Shown: piece after piece, positions 42,452 through 52,896 of the stretch
Layout: every line of letters starts with the position of its first letter
Position numbering within the stretch: position 1 is the stretch's first letter
NCBI GenBank assembly: GCA_016789725.1
Contig: JAEUQN010000018.1
Span: 1 to 59,557 of the forward strand
From: Blastocatellia bacterium
GTDB lineage: Bacteria; Acidobacteriota; Blastocatellia; RBC074
DNA: 59,557 nucleotides
Direction: 5' to 3'
Notes under the pieces: model-generated
Seen by the model: only the letters and a program-made list of their open reading frames with translations
Databases searched by the model: none
Told to the model about the DNA's origin: nothing
Translations under genes and position numbers: made by a program

Positions 42452-43640
42452 ATTTTCGGATTCGTACCACCTGTGTTTCTGACAAGTAATCGGAAATGCT
42501 CAACCGATCATCACTGCGAGCAATGCAGAGGATGTTGAGCGGGAAGAGAAGCAAGCTAATGGTGCCACCAATCGCGCGCAGACTGGCCTGTTTGATGGTG
42601 AAAGTAATAGTGCTTGGAGCTGCGTGCGTGTGCGTTTCAGCGTTTGTCGAGAGGCTGGCGAGATGCAAATTGCACCAAGCCATCCCCATCGTTCGACCTG
42701 CTAACGCGTAGGTCACAAAGTAATAGACCGTGATGAGTGCGACTGCCACCAGAACCGGCACGTAAATCGTGGGAGCCTCAAACCATCCGCTCAAGAAGAA
42801 ATATGCGCCGAACAGTGGCAACAGTGATGAGGCGATGATTTCAGCGTCAATCACGGCAGCAGCGGCCCGTTTGCTTAATGATGCCGCTTCCAACGAGGTA
42901 TGCGTGGCGATCAGCAGTTCAGCTTCAGCCTTGACCGGCGGACTTGAAAGCTCTGCGGCTGGTGCGACAGGGTCAAGATGGATTTCTGACAACAAGTCTT
43001 CTTCGGGTTCAATCGGCGAAGGGGCCTGTTCAATAAGTGGCTCGATGTGAACCTCAGGGTATGATGCTGAGCCAGTGCGAGCCATAAACTGCGTTGCCGT
43101 CCCTGCCTTGGCTTCAAGATACGGAGACGATTGCGGGGCAGGTTCTGTCACCGGAAGTAACTCAGCGGCAGCGGCTGACCGCGAACGAGGCAAGGGGGTT
43201 GTGGCCGGTAAATAGTTTGCCCGATTGATGCGATTGAGCGCATTCACGATGATTGGATTTCGGTCAAATTTTTCTTCGACCCGCGATGGCGTTGTGCTTG
43301 GCTCGCGTTGATCCCGAATTTCCTGTAAGCGGGAATTGAGTCGTTCTTTCCACACCGGGACTACTTCATTCACGGCAGGCGGTGGCGCGGGTGATGGCGG
43401 TGTTGCCGCGCGTTGCGGGAACCGAATCAGTGTTGCATCTTTGGCGCTGGCACGAGCGGCACGAATGGGCGATTGTGATTCGTCGTTGCGACTCGTTGAA
43501 CTTTGACTGAATGAGGTTAATTTTTGGGTACGTTTCTCACGCCACTCATCCATTCGTTGCAACACCGGATTATGACCACATCCGGTACACGCCCCAATGC
43601 TGGTGGGCAACTCTGTTTGGCATTTTTCACAAATCATCAT
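42450..43640 (-). CDS. Zinc-ribbon plus RDD-family membrane protein
   Basis: A 396-residue protein. The N-terminus has a zinc ribbon (Cys4, Cys7, Cys18, Cys21). A long low-complexity Pro/Ala/Glu linker (about 40-255) follows. The C-terminal RDD domain has three or four membrane helices (AAAAVIDAEIIASSLLPLFG, YVPVLVAVALITVYYFVTYA, GGTISLLLFPLNIL) and the AGRTMGMAWCNLHL signature. RDD proteins include sodium/proton antiporter-like members but most are uncharacterised. Two adjacent ATGs (43640, 43637) are possible starts. No clear ribosome site. Confidence 0.8.
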   Translation of the reverse strand: MMICEKCQTELPTSIGACTGCGHNPVLQRMDEWREKRTQKLTSFSQSSTSRNDESQSPIRAARASAKDATLIRFPQRAATPPSPAPPPAVNEVVPVWKERLNSRLQEIRDQREPSTTPSRVEEKFDRNPIIVNALNRINRANYLPATTPLPRSRSAAAAELLPVTEPAPQSSPYLEAKAGTATQFMARTGSASYPEVHIEPLIEQAPSPIEPEEDLLSEIHLDPVAPAAELSSPPVKAEAELLIATHTSLEAASLSKRAAAAVIDAEIIASSLLPLFGAYFFLSGWFEAPTIYVPVLVAVALITVYYFVTYALAGRTMGMAWCNLHLASLSTNAETHTHAAPSTITFTIKQASLRAIGGTISLLLFPLNILCIARSDDRLSISDYLSETQVVRIRK

Positions 43641-43713
43641 AGTGGTTAGCTGTTTGGCATCGGCTACCTGTTAGGCCATAACAGCGGGGAATTTAGCCGA
43701 CGAAGGCAAAGGG

Positions 43714-44331
43714 TTATGAATTCAGAGCTTGATCAATCTTGTCTCGGATCATCTTGGGAGCCTGGGTCGGATTGAATCCAACCATATGCATCACCAGATT
43801 TCCATCTTTGCCGAAGATGAACGTTTGAGGAATTGATCCCATGCCTCTTTGATCGAAAGCCGCAAACATTGATTCGGTCGCAAATCCGACACGATAGTTC
43901 ACCTTCAGGTCTTTCGACATGTTGGCGACCGCTTGCAGGTTCTTTTTGCTGGGGTCCATCCGATTGGCTTCATTCGGGTCTTCAACCGATAGCCCGTAAA
44001 TTTCTACGCCTTTGCTGTTGTACTCATCATGTAAGGCGACGAGATCAGGAATTGATTTTCGACAAGGCCCGCACCACGTGGCCCAAAAATCAATCACGAC
44101 AACCTTGCCCTGACCAATCGCTTGTGAAAGCTTGATTGGCTTTAAGTTGCTTTCGCCTTCAATCATTCGCAGCTCAAAATCACTGAGTTGTTTGATTTTT
44201 GGAGCGGAATCTTTATTGGTGTTATTGGCTTGAACCGCTGATGTTCCCTTTTTTTCCTGAATGACGCTGCCCGAACATGAGAGCAGAAAAGCCATCGAAA
44301 CGATCAGAATAAACCACACAAAATAACGCAT
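43714..44331 (-). CDS. TlpA/ResA-like thiol-disulfide lipoprotein
   Basis: A 205-residue protein with a lipobox LLSC (lipidated Cys19) and a thioredoxin fold. The active site is WCGPC with Cys87 and Cys90 in VVVIDFWATWCGPCRKSIPD. The cis-Pro loop is GMGSIPQTFIFG. It would reduce periplasmic disulfides, for example in apocytochrome c maturation. That fits the window's diheme cytochrome, although the genes are not adjacent. Stand-alone unit between the RDD gene and the nuo operon; the 139-bp gap upstream (44332-44470) shows nothing clear. Confidence 0.88.
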   Translation of the reverse strand: MRYFVWFILIVSMAFLLSCSGSVIQEKKGTSAVQANNTNKDSAPKIKQLSDFELRMIEGESNLKPIKLSQAIGQGKVVVIDFWATWCGPCRKSIPDLVALHDEYNSKGVEIYGLSVEDPNEANRMDPSKKNLQAVANMSKDLKVNYRVGFATESMFAAFDQRGMGSIPQTFIFGKDGNLVMHMVGFNPTQAPKMIRDKIDQALNS

Positions 44332-44470
44332 AGTGTGAACCTAAATAAAATAGTAAGTGAAGATGTTAATACTCTGCTTGGGCGCAAAGCGAATATTATC
44401 GGTTAACTGTTGATGAGGCAACTAATTTGCGTGTGAGAATTAAGTTTCTTGTTGAACTCGGATTTGTTTT

Positions 44471-45007
44471 TTACTTCCGGCGTTGCCGTGTGGTCTGAAT
44501 AAATTCGGGGCGCAGTGTCCCGGCACCGAGGCTGGTGATTTCACTACGTTGATTGGAAATCAAATAGGAGCGGACCAAACTTCGTAATCGCACACTGCGC
44601 CCACTGGTCAAATGTTCAGCCAGGGTCAGCATCCGATACCACGCGGATTCCAATTCATCGGCCAGCCTGGAGATTTGCGTAATGTCATAAGGAACGGCAA
44701 CTGCCTCCAATCCCAAACGCGCGAAGACGGACAAAAAACGCGCAGTCGCTAAATCCGGGCAGAGCAAGCGGCGTTTGCCAATTTTGAGTTCGATGCCGAG
44801 CAAGGTGTGTAGCACTTCGACGGGGACAGGTTTGGTTGGTGCTTTGAGTTCATACTTACGCGTTCGCATCGGTAAAATGCGTTCGCGGTACAACACTGCG
44901 ATTTGCTGCTCGCCGAGTAATCGCTCGACCTCCGCCGCAATCGCATCTGCTTTGACAGTTTTGGGCTGGGCTTCAAGCTTTTCGGTGATGTCTATGATTT
45001 GAGCCAT
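44471..45007 (-). CDS. Unknown protein at the 3' end of the nuo operon
   Basis: The start at 45007 (MAQIIDITEKLEAQPKTVK) gives 178 residues. No membrane helix. Features seen: ERLLGEQQIAVLYRERILPM, KPVPVEVLHTLLGIELKIGKRRLLCPDLATARFLSVFARLG, and a basic C-terminus ending TTRQRRK. No family recognised. It begins 13 bp after the nuoN stop, so it is probably co-transcribed with complex I. The role is unknown. Confidence 0.65.
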   Translation of the reverse strand: MAQIIDITEKLEAQPKTVKADAIAAEVERLLGEQQIAVLYRERILPMRTRKYELKAPTKPVPVEVLHTLLGIELKIGKRRLLCPDLATARFLSVFARLGLEAVAVPYDITQISRLADELESAWYRMLTLAEHLTSGRSVRLRSLVRSYLISNQRSEITSLGAGTLRPEFIQTTRQRRK

Positions 45008-45020
45008 ACGAACGATCTTA

Positions 45021-46520
45021 CTATTTTTGAATAGCAATTTGCTGCGCCGCCGGTGCTTTTTGCTGCAAAATCCTTAAAGCACTATTGGGGAAGAGGCCAA
45101 AATACAAAGTTCCAATAATCGTGATGTCTAAGGCGACCTGTGCCATCGCTGTCAGGCGCGGCTTAATAAAGCCTTCCGCTTGTGGCCGGAAGAACATGAC
45201 GACGATGGGATACAGATAGTAATACACCGAAATGATGCTGTTCACGATGGCGATGATGACCAGCCAGCGCAGATTTGGCGAACTGGCCCAGGCCGATTTG
45301 AAGACGTAAAATTTGCCCATAAATCCAGCCGTCGGCGGAATCCCTGCCATCCCCAGCATAAATAAGGCCAAGGCAAAACTGAGGTTCGGTACTTCAAATC
45401 CGATCCCCGCATAATCGCTGATTTCGGTTTTAGCATCGCCTTGTCGAGCCAGCATCTGCACGATGGCAAATGCGCCAAGACTCATCAAGGCATAGGTCAG
45501 CATATAAAATCCGACCGGAGCATATTCAGTGGTCAAAAAGCCAATCAGCGTATAGCCGCCGTGCGCGATGGACGAGTAGGCCAACATCCGTTTCATGTTG
45601 CGTTGGGCCAGCGCCACGATGTTGCCAAAGGTCATGCCAATGGCCGCCATTATCGCCAGCGCCTGAATCCAGTTATCGTGCAACTGTCCACCGACATCAG
45701 GGGCGTTTGGTGCGCCAAAACCTTCGGCAAAAACGCGCAGGAATGAGGCAAACACCGCAACTTTAGGCCCTGTTGCCAGGATCGCCGTGACGAGTGTTGG
45801 CGCGCCTTCATAAACGTCCGGTGTCCATAAGTGAAACGGAGCTGTGGCAATTTTAAACCCAAAGCCAACCAGCATCATTGCGCCACCGACCAGGAGCATC
45901 TGTGGATAGATCACTTTGCCCGCCATCAGCACCTGTCGAATAGCTTCGATATTGGTGGTTCCGGTTGCGCCATAGGTCAACGCCATGCCGTACAGCAAAA
46001 ATGCAGCCGAGAAGGAACCAAGCAGGAAATATTTCAGCGAGGATTCGTTGGCGCGTAGGTCCGTGCGCCGATAGCCCGCCATCACATAGGTTGCGATGGA
46101 AGATGTTTCCAATCCCAAAAAAACCATCACGAGGTCGCCAGCCGAGGCCATCATCAGCATCCCGGTCGTCGCAAACATCATCAGGGCATAAAATTCGCCG
46201 GGAGGAAGTGCTTCGTCATCAAGAAACTGTGAAGCCATCAAGGTGGCGATGATGCTACATACCACGACCACCAAGGCAAAATAGAGACGCAAGTGATCGT
46301 TGACAATCATTCCTGCAAATGAAGTCGAGTTGGCGCGGGGCCAGAGCGCCACGATTGCCACACCGGTTGCCACCAAACTAACGATGCTAAAGATCGGACC
46401 GATTTTGCGGCCTCCTTTTTTGGCGAACGCATCTATCAGCATCAAAAGCACCCCGGCGACTGCGGTGATGATTTCGGGCAGAATCGAAAAGTAATCCAGG
46501 TTCAGATTGCTAAATTGCAT
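45021..46520 (-). CDS. nuoN: NADH-quinone oxidoreductase subunit N
   Basis: A 499-residue antiporter-like subunit with about 14 helices. Conserved parts include VMAGYRRTDLRANESSLKYFLLGSFSAAFLLYG (Glu and Lys of the proton channel), KIATAPFHLWTPDVYEGAPT and RMLAYSSIAHGGY. It pumps protons in the membrane arm of complex I. Last nuo gene of the operon, following two nuoM copies. Length agrees with NuoN (about 485). Confidence 0.95.
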   Translation of the reverse strand: MQFSNLNLDYFSILPEIITAVAGVLLMLIDAFAKKGGRKIGPIFSIVSLVATGVAIVALWPRANSTSFAGMIVNDHLRLYFALVVVVCSIIATLMASQFLDDEALPPGEFYALMMFATTGMLMMASAGDLVMVFLGLETSSIATYVMAGYRRTDLRANESSLKYFLLGSFSAAFLLYGMALTYGATGTTNIEAIRQVLMAGKVIYPQMLLVGGAMMLVGFGFKIATAPFHLWTPDVYEGAPTLVTAILATGPKVAVFASFLRVFAEGFGAPNAPDVGGQLHDNWIQALAIMAAIGMTFGNIVALAQRNMKRMLAYSSIAHGGYTLIGFLTTEYAPVGFYMLTYALMSLGAFAIVQMLARQGDAKTEISDYAGIGFEVPNLSFALALFMLGMAGIPPTAGFMGKFYVFKSAWASSPNLRWLVIIAIVNSIISVYYYLYPIVVMFFRPQAEGFIKPRLTAMAQVALDITIIGTLYFGLFPNSALRILQQKAPAAQQIAIQK

Positions 46521-46541
46521 GAGTTGATCTATCGGAAAATT

Positions 46542-48101
46542 TTACTTGGCTGCCCGCGAGGCCTGACTTTCGACAATGGCGCTCACGTTGCTAACCGAAT
46601 TGTAACTTGCCTTCAAGAAAAGCATGGGCGTCACCCCCATAATCACTGCCATGGCGACCGGAGGCATCAGCGAGAAGCGTTCGCGGATAGAGAGGTGATC
46701 CAGTTCTTCATTTTCATGTTTGGTGATTTGCCCAAACAACACACGTTGCAACATCCAGAGCAGGTAAACCGCTGAAAGGACCACGCCGATCCCGCCAACC
46801 ACCGCATAAACCTTCGCGTAGGGGACAGTCGAAGAGAAGGTTCCCAGTAAGATCAGGAACTCACCCACAAATCCATTGAGCAAGGGCAAGCCGAGACTCG
46901 ACATCGCCGTGATCAGGAACATCGTTGAGTAGCGCGGCATTCTTTGTGCGACGCCGCCAAACTCTTCGATTTCACGCGTGTGGCGACGATCATACAGAAT
47001 GCCTACGCATAAGAACAACGCGCCGGTCGAAATGCCGTGATTGAGCATTTGATACAGTGCGCCCTGCATAGATTTATCGGTGAAAGCAAAAATGCCCAGG
47101 ACGATGAACCCCATGTGGCTGACGGAGGAATAAGCCACCAGCTTCTTCATGTCGGGTTGCACCATTGCCACCAAGGCACCGTAAACAATGCCGATGACCG
47201 CCAGCAACATCACCCACGGAGCGGCCTGGTACGAAACTTCGGGAAACATCGGCAAATTGAAACGCATCAGGCCATAGGTTCCCATTTTCAGCAACACTCC
47301 CGCCAGAATGACGGATGCTCCGGTCGGAGCTTCTGTGTGTGCGTCTGGCAACCAGGTGTGAAACGGCCAAAGAGGAACCTTAATGAAAAATGCCAGCGCA
47401 AATGCGAGCCACATCCACCATTGGAAGTTGCTTGCAATAACGAGTTTGCCAGCAGTGATATTGTTCGTGATTTCGACCATGTCAAAGGTGGTCACGCCGG
47501 TTGCCTGTGTGTTGAGATAATAAAGTGCAATGATTGCCACGAGCATCAACAAACTGCCGACAACGGTGTAAACGACAAATTTCACCGCCGCATAAATTCG
47601 GTTTTCGCCGCCATAAATGCCGATCAGGAAATACATGGGAATCAGCACGATTTCCCAGAAAAGGTAGAACAGAAACAGATCGAACGAGACAAAAACACCA
47701 ATCATTCCCGTTTCCAGAATCAGGATAAAAATCATCAATTCGTGGACTCGTTTGGCGAAGGTCCAACTGGCCATCACCGCACCGGGAACGAGGAAGGTCG
47801 TCAGTAAAACCAACCACAGACTAATGCCATCCACTCCGATGTAATATTGCACTCCGAGTTCCTGAATCCACATCACTTTGGTGACAAGCTGAGGTTCAGT
47901 TTTGTTGCCGTCGAAGCCGAGCAAAAAGCCGAGCGAGAGGACGAAGGTAATCATCGAAACGATGAATGCGATCCACCGATAATGGGGGCGAATTTCTTCG
48001 CGTGATTTCCCTCGGCGTAACTGGATGATGCTGTAAAGCATAATCACAATTGCGCCCAGGGTTGGGAAGAAGGTGGTGATGGTGACGATTGATGAACTCA
48101 T
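46542..48101 (-). CDS. nuoM: NADH-quinone oxidoreductase subunit M, second copy
   Basis: A 519-residue antiporter-like subunit. Motifs include LFYLFWEIVLIPMYFLIGIYGGENR (the conserved channel Glu), ALAFFIKVPLWPFHTWLPDAHTEAPT (Lys) and KKLVAYSSVSHMGFIVLG. It aligns along its whole length with the gene at 48209-49762, for example in the shared segment SSLGLPLLNGF and GTFSSTVPYAKV. It is a tandem paralog. Each copy should form a proton channel in the membrane arm. Confidence 0.93.
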   Translation of the reverse strand: MSSSIVTITTFFPTLGAIVIMLYSIIQLRRGKSREEIRPHYRWIAFIVSMITFVLSLGFLLGFDGNKTEPQLVTKVMWIQELGVQYYIGVDGISLWLVLLTTFLVPGAVMASWTFAKRVHELMIFILILETGMIGVFVSFDLFLFYLFWEIVLIPMYFLIGIYGGENRIYAAVKFVVYTVVGSLLMLVAIIALYYLNTQATGVTTFDMVEITNNITAGKLVIASNFQWWMWLAFALAFFIKVPLWPFHTWLPDAHTEAPTGASVILAGVLLKMGTYGLMRFNLPMFPEVSYQAAPWVMLLAVIGIVYGALVAMVQPDMKKLVAYSSVSHMGFIVLGIFAFTDKSMQGALYQMLNHGISTGALFLCVGILYDRRHTREIEEFGGVAQRMPRYSTMFLITAMSSLGLPLLNGFVGEFLILLGTFSSTVPYAKVYAVVGGIGVVLSAVYLLWMLQRVLFGQITKHENEELDHLSIRERFSLMPPVAMAVIMGVTPMLFLKASYNSVSNVSAIVESQASRAAK

Positions 48102-48116
48102 AGAGCGAAGCGTCCT

Positions 48117-48206
48117 TTGTCGTTAGTCAATAGGCATTGGTTTTCACCCTTAGCCCGGTCTGGCAAACGCCAAAGACAGATGACTACTGAGGAAGGACCA
48201 ATGACC
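48117..48206. repeat. Degenerate heptamer palindrome between the nuoM copies
   Basis: Left units TTGTCGT, TAGTCAA, TAGGCAT, TGGTTTT are followed on the right by AGGACCA, ATGACCA-type units (48193-48206). Inverted pairing is about 5 of 7 per unit in the inner units and lower outside. It is the most decayed of the set. Confidence 0.4.
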
Positions 48207-48208
48207 AA

Positions 48209-49762
48209 TTATTTGGTACTTTGCTGCACGACTATCGAACGAACGTAGTTGACCGAACGATCCGTCGCACTGAGGAAAACCATCGGGGTGACACCTAACA
48301 CAATGGCCAGCGTAACCATTGGGATCAGGGCCAGCCGCTCACGCCGCGTCAAATCTTCCAACTCTTTGTTTTCTTCTTTGGTAACCGCGCCAAACAGGAC
48401 GCGTTGCATTTTCCAAAGAATGTAAATCGAAGCCAGCACTACGCCCGCTGCGCCTATCACGGCGAAGACTTTGGCATAGGGGACAGTCGAGGAAAAGGTG
48501 CCAATCAAGATCAAAATTTCTCCGATAAATCCGTTCAGCAATGGCAACCCAAGACTGCTGAAGGCAATAATCATAAAAGCGGTCGAGTACCCTGGCATCT
48601 GCGTTGCCATTCCACCGAACTCGGAAATCTCACGTGTCTGTCTGCGCTGCGTAATCAGTCCCACACACACAAACAACGCACCAGTCGAAATGCCGTGATT
48701 GACCATTTGAAATAATGCGCCCTGCATAGACTGACTGGTAAAGGCGAAGATTCCCAGCACGACATACCCTAAATGGCTCAGCGACGAATAGGCCACCAAT
48801 CGTTTCAGGTCATTTTGTACGATGGCGACAAGCGCCCCATAAATCAAGCCGGTGACGGCGAGCGCCATGACGTACGGCGCGAGCTTCATTGAAAGTTCAG
48901 GGAAGAGCGGTAGGTTAAAACGGATCAGCCCGTAAGCTCCCATTTTAGCCATCACGCCGGCCATCAGAATGGACCCTGATGTCGGTGCCTGGACATATGT
49001 TTCAGGGAGCCAGGCGTGTAACGGCCACATGGGAATCTTGACAAAAAAGCCCAGGGCAAACGCCAGCCAAAACCAGATTGCCCAGCTTTCCGGGATCAGC
49101 GTTTTTCCGGCGGCTCTGGCTTCGGCCAGAACTCTAGTGATGTCAATTAAGTCAAATGTGTTGGCCCCACTGTAGTAATACACGCCAATGATAGCGACCA
49201 GCATGAACAAGCTGCCCACTACGGTGAAGATCAGAAATTTAACGGTAGCATGGACGCGGTGTTCACGTTCCGCTCCCCAAACACCAATCAGAAATGCCAT
49301 CGGGATGATGGACATTTCCCAAAATAGATAAAACAACAACATGTCGAGCGCGACGAAAACGCCGATAATGCCAACTTGAGCCAGAAACAAACTGGTGAAG
49401 TAGGCGCGCACGTTATTGTTGACTCTCCAGGTTACAAGAATAGCGATGGGGACTAAAAAGGTCGTCAAAACCACGAGCCATAAACTGATGCCATCCACGC
49501 CCAGGTGATAGCGCGCGCCTAAGCCTTCGATCCAGGGAATATTGATGACGAACTGTGGCTCCGTCGTCGTCGAATCAAACTTAATGAGCAATAGTAGCGA
49601 TAGTAAAAACTCGGCCACCGCAAAGCCTAAGGCAATCCACCGATAATGTTCGCGGATGCGTTCCAATGGGACCCGCGAAAGCCACGCCAAACTATGGCCC
49701 CACATGGATGCTGCAGCTAACAACGGCAAAAAAAGTAAAATCGTGAGTAAGTACAAGTCCAT
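48209..49762 (-). CDS. nuoM: NADH-quinone oxidoreductase subunit M, first copy
   Basis: A 517-residue antiporter-like subunit: LFYLFWEMSIIPMAFLIGVWGAEREHR (channel Glu), ALGFFVKIPMWPLHAWLPETYVQAPT (Lys), KRLVAYSSLSHLGYVVLG. It is followed by a second nuoM 107 bp downstream and preceded by nuoL. Both copies keep the channel Glu and Lys segments, so neither looks decayed. Confidence 0.93.
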   Translation of the reverse strand: MDLYLLTILLFLPLLAAASMWGHSLAWLSRVPLERIREHYRWIALGFAVAEFLLSLLLLIKFDSTTTEPQFVINIPWIEGLGARYHLGVDGISLWLVVLTTFLVPIAILVTWRVNNNVRAYFTSLFLAQVGIIGVFVALDMLLFYLFWEMSIIPMAFLIGVWGAEREHRVHATVKFLIFTVVGSLFMLVAIIGVYYYSGANTFDLIDITRVLAEARAAGKTLIPESWAIWFWLAFALGFFVKIPMWPLHAWLPETYVQAPTSGSILMAGVMAKMGAYGLIRFNLPLFPELSMKLAPYVMALAVTGLIYGALVAIVQNDLKRLVAYSSLSHLGYVVLGIFAFTSQSMQGALFQMVNHGISTGALFVCVGLITQRRQTREISEFGGMATQMPGYSTAFMIIAFSSLGLPLLNGFIGEILILIGTFSSTVPYAKVFAVIGAAGVVLASIYILWKMQRVLFGAVTKEENKELEDLTRRERLALIPMVTLAIVLGVTPMVFLSATDRSVNYVRSIVVQQSTK

Positions 49763-49805
49763 TCTTAATAATCTAAATTACAAATGATTTGTTTGCGATC
49801 AGGTG

Positions 49806-51836
<2,031 letters not shown>

Positions 51837-51845
51837 AGGTGTTAT

Positions 51846-51902
51846 GTTAGGTGCTGGATGCTGGATACTGGATGCTAGGTTGAGTCGCACCTAACATCTG
51901 GC
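51846..51902. repeat. Heptamer palindrome between nuoK and nuoL
   Basis: Left arm of five exact units (51846-51880): GTTAGGT, GCTGGAT, GCTGGAT, ACTGGAT, GCTAGGT. Right arm shorter (51889-51902): ACCTAAC, ATCTGGC. The innermost pair matches 6 of 7; the right arm is truncated by the nuoK 3' end. Confidence 0.68.
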
Positions 51903-51909
51903 ATCGTCT

Positions 51910-52212
51910 TTACAATTTCAGCAAGCTTTCTTCGTCCACGCTCAGTGTTTCGCGGTTGCGGAAAACTGAGATGATAATTGCCAGTCCGACTGCCGCTTCT
52001 GCGGCGGCAACTGCCATCACGATGAACACGAAAAGCTGCCCCGTACTTTGATTGAGAAAGCGCGAAAACGCGATGAGCGTAAGATTCACAGAATTCAGCA
52101 TCAACTCGATGCACATAAAAATCGAGATGACGTTGCGCTGGACCAAAACGCCCGCGACGCCAATCGTGAATAAAGCTGCACTTAATGCTAAATACCAGGA
52201 AAGTGGGACCAT
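51910..52212 (-). CDS. nuoK: NADH-quinone oxidoreductase subunit K
   Basis: The start at 52212 ([18 protein letters not shown]) gives 100 residues, the standard NuoK length. Three helices; the conserved Glu of the E-channel is in [16 protein letters not shown], the second in [15 protein letters not shown]. Membrane-arm subunit linking NuoJ and NuoN. Confidence 0.95.
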   Translation of the reverse strand: MVPLSWYLALSAALFTIGVAGVLVQRNVISIFMCIELMLNSVNLTLIAFSRFLNQSTGQLFVFIVMAVAAAEAAVGLAIIISVFRNRETLSVDEESLLKL

Positions 52213-52221
52213 AAACGTACA

Positions 52222-52254
52222 ATCAAAAGGCACATCTCAAAAGGCAAAGATGTG
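52222..52254. repeat. Half heptamer element between nuoJ and nuoK
   Basis: ATCAAAA, GGCACAT, CTCAAAA, GGCAAAG (52222-52249) closely resembles the left arm at 42331-42358. CACATCT (52231-52237) and AGATGTG (52248-52254) form a perfect 7-bp stem. Only one arm of the usual element is present. Confidence 0.5.
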
Positions 52255-52257
52255 GGT

Positions 52258-52890
52258 TCAGGCTGCTAGTTCGTGCTTGTTCTCTTCCAGTTCGCTGACA
52301 GGCGAAGCGGGAGCCAGTGACGGTTGATTTGCATCTTCGATAATTTTGCCAAGCGTTTCAGCTTCTTGTGCGGTTCGTTTGCGTGCGAGTACCAACGCGC
52401 CAACCATCGCCATCAGGATTAGCACTGACGTTGCTTCAAACGGGAAAAGATAGCTGGAGAACATGGCTTCGCCAATAGCTTCGACCGTGCCAAATGGATG
52501 TTCACCCGCTGGGGTCACAAGCGGTGCAGGTGTTGTCGTTACGGATCGCGCCACAAAAAACACTTCCGCCAAAAGCGCGACGAACAACAGTGGTGTGACG
52601 AGCTTTAAATACTTCACTCGATCCTGGCGTGCTTCTTCTGTGCGCACATTAAGTAGCATGATCACGAAAACGAACAGCACCATCACCGCCCCGGCGTAAA
52701 CGATGACCTGCATGGCGGCGACAAACTGCGCTTCCAGCAGCAGGAAGGTTCCGGCCAGCGCGCACATCGTGATAATCAGCGACAACGCGCTGTAAATGGG
52801 GTTGCGTTGCAGAATGACATTGAACGCCGCAAAGACCGCTAAAGCCGCCAGAAACAGAAAGATGAGTTGTTGAATCGGAAGCTCAATCAT
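52258..52890 (-). CDS. nuoJ: NADH-quinone oxidoreductase subunit J
   Basis: A 210-residue protein with five helices: LIFLFLAALAVFAAFNVIL, NPIYSALSLIITMCALAGTFLLLEAQFVAAMQVIVYAGAVMVLFVFVIMLLN (the pi-bulge helix region), YLKLVTPLLFVALLAEVFFV and FPFEATSVLILMAMVGALVLARK. The C-terminal 35 residues are polar. It follows nuoH by 6 bp; no nuoI lies between. Confidence 0.94.
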   Translation of the reverse strand: MIELPIQQLIFLFLAALAVFAAFNVILQRNPIYSALSLIITMCALAGTFLLLEAQFVAAMQVIVYAGAVMVLFVFVIMLLNVRTEEARQDRVKYLKLVTPLLFVALLAEVFFVARSVTTTPAPLVTPAGEHPFGTVEAIGEAMFSSYLFPFEATSVLILMAMVGALVLARKRTAQEAETLGKIIEDANQPSLAPASPVSELEENKHELAA

Positions 52891-52896
52891 AAAAGC

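Noticed and set aside
47037..47807. 256-codon plus-strand frame opposite nuoM
   Set aside because: It lies entirely antisense to a well-conserved nuoM, is rich in His/Gln/Asn without any family pattern, and has no ribosome site.
51837..51890. N-terminal extension of nuoL from the start at 51890
   Set aside because: The extra 18 residues come from translating the heptamer palindrome; MLKWITF at 51836 is the usual NuoL start.
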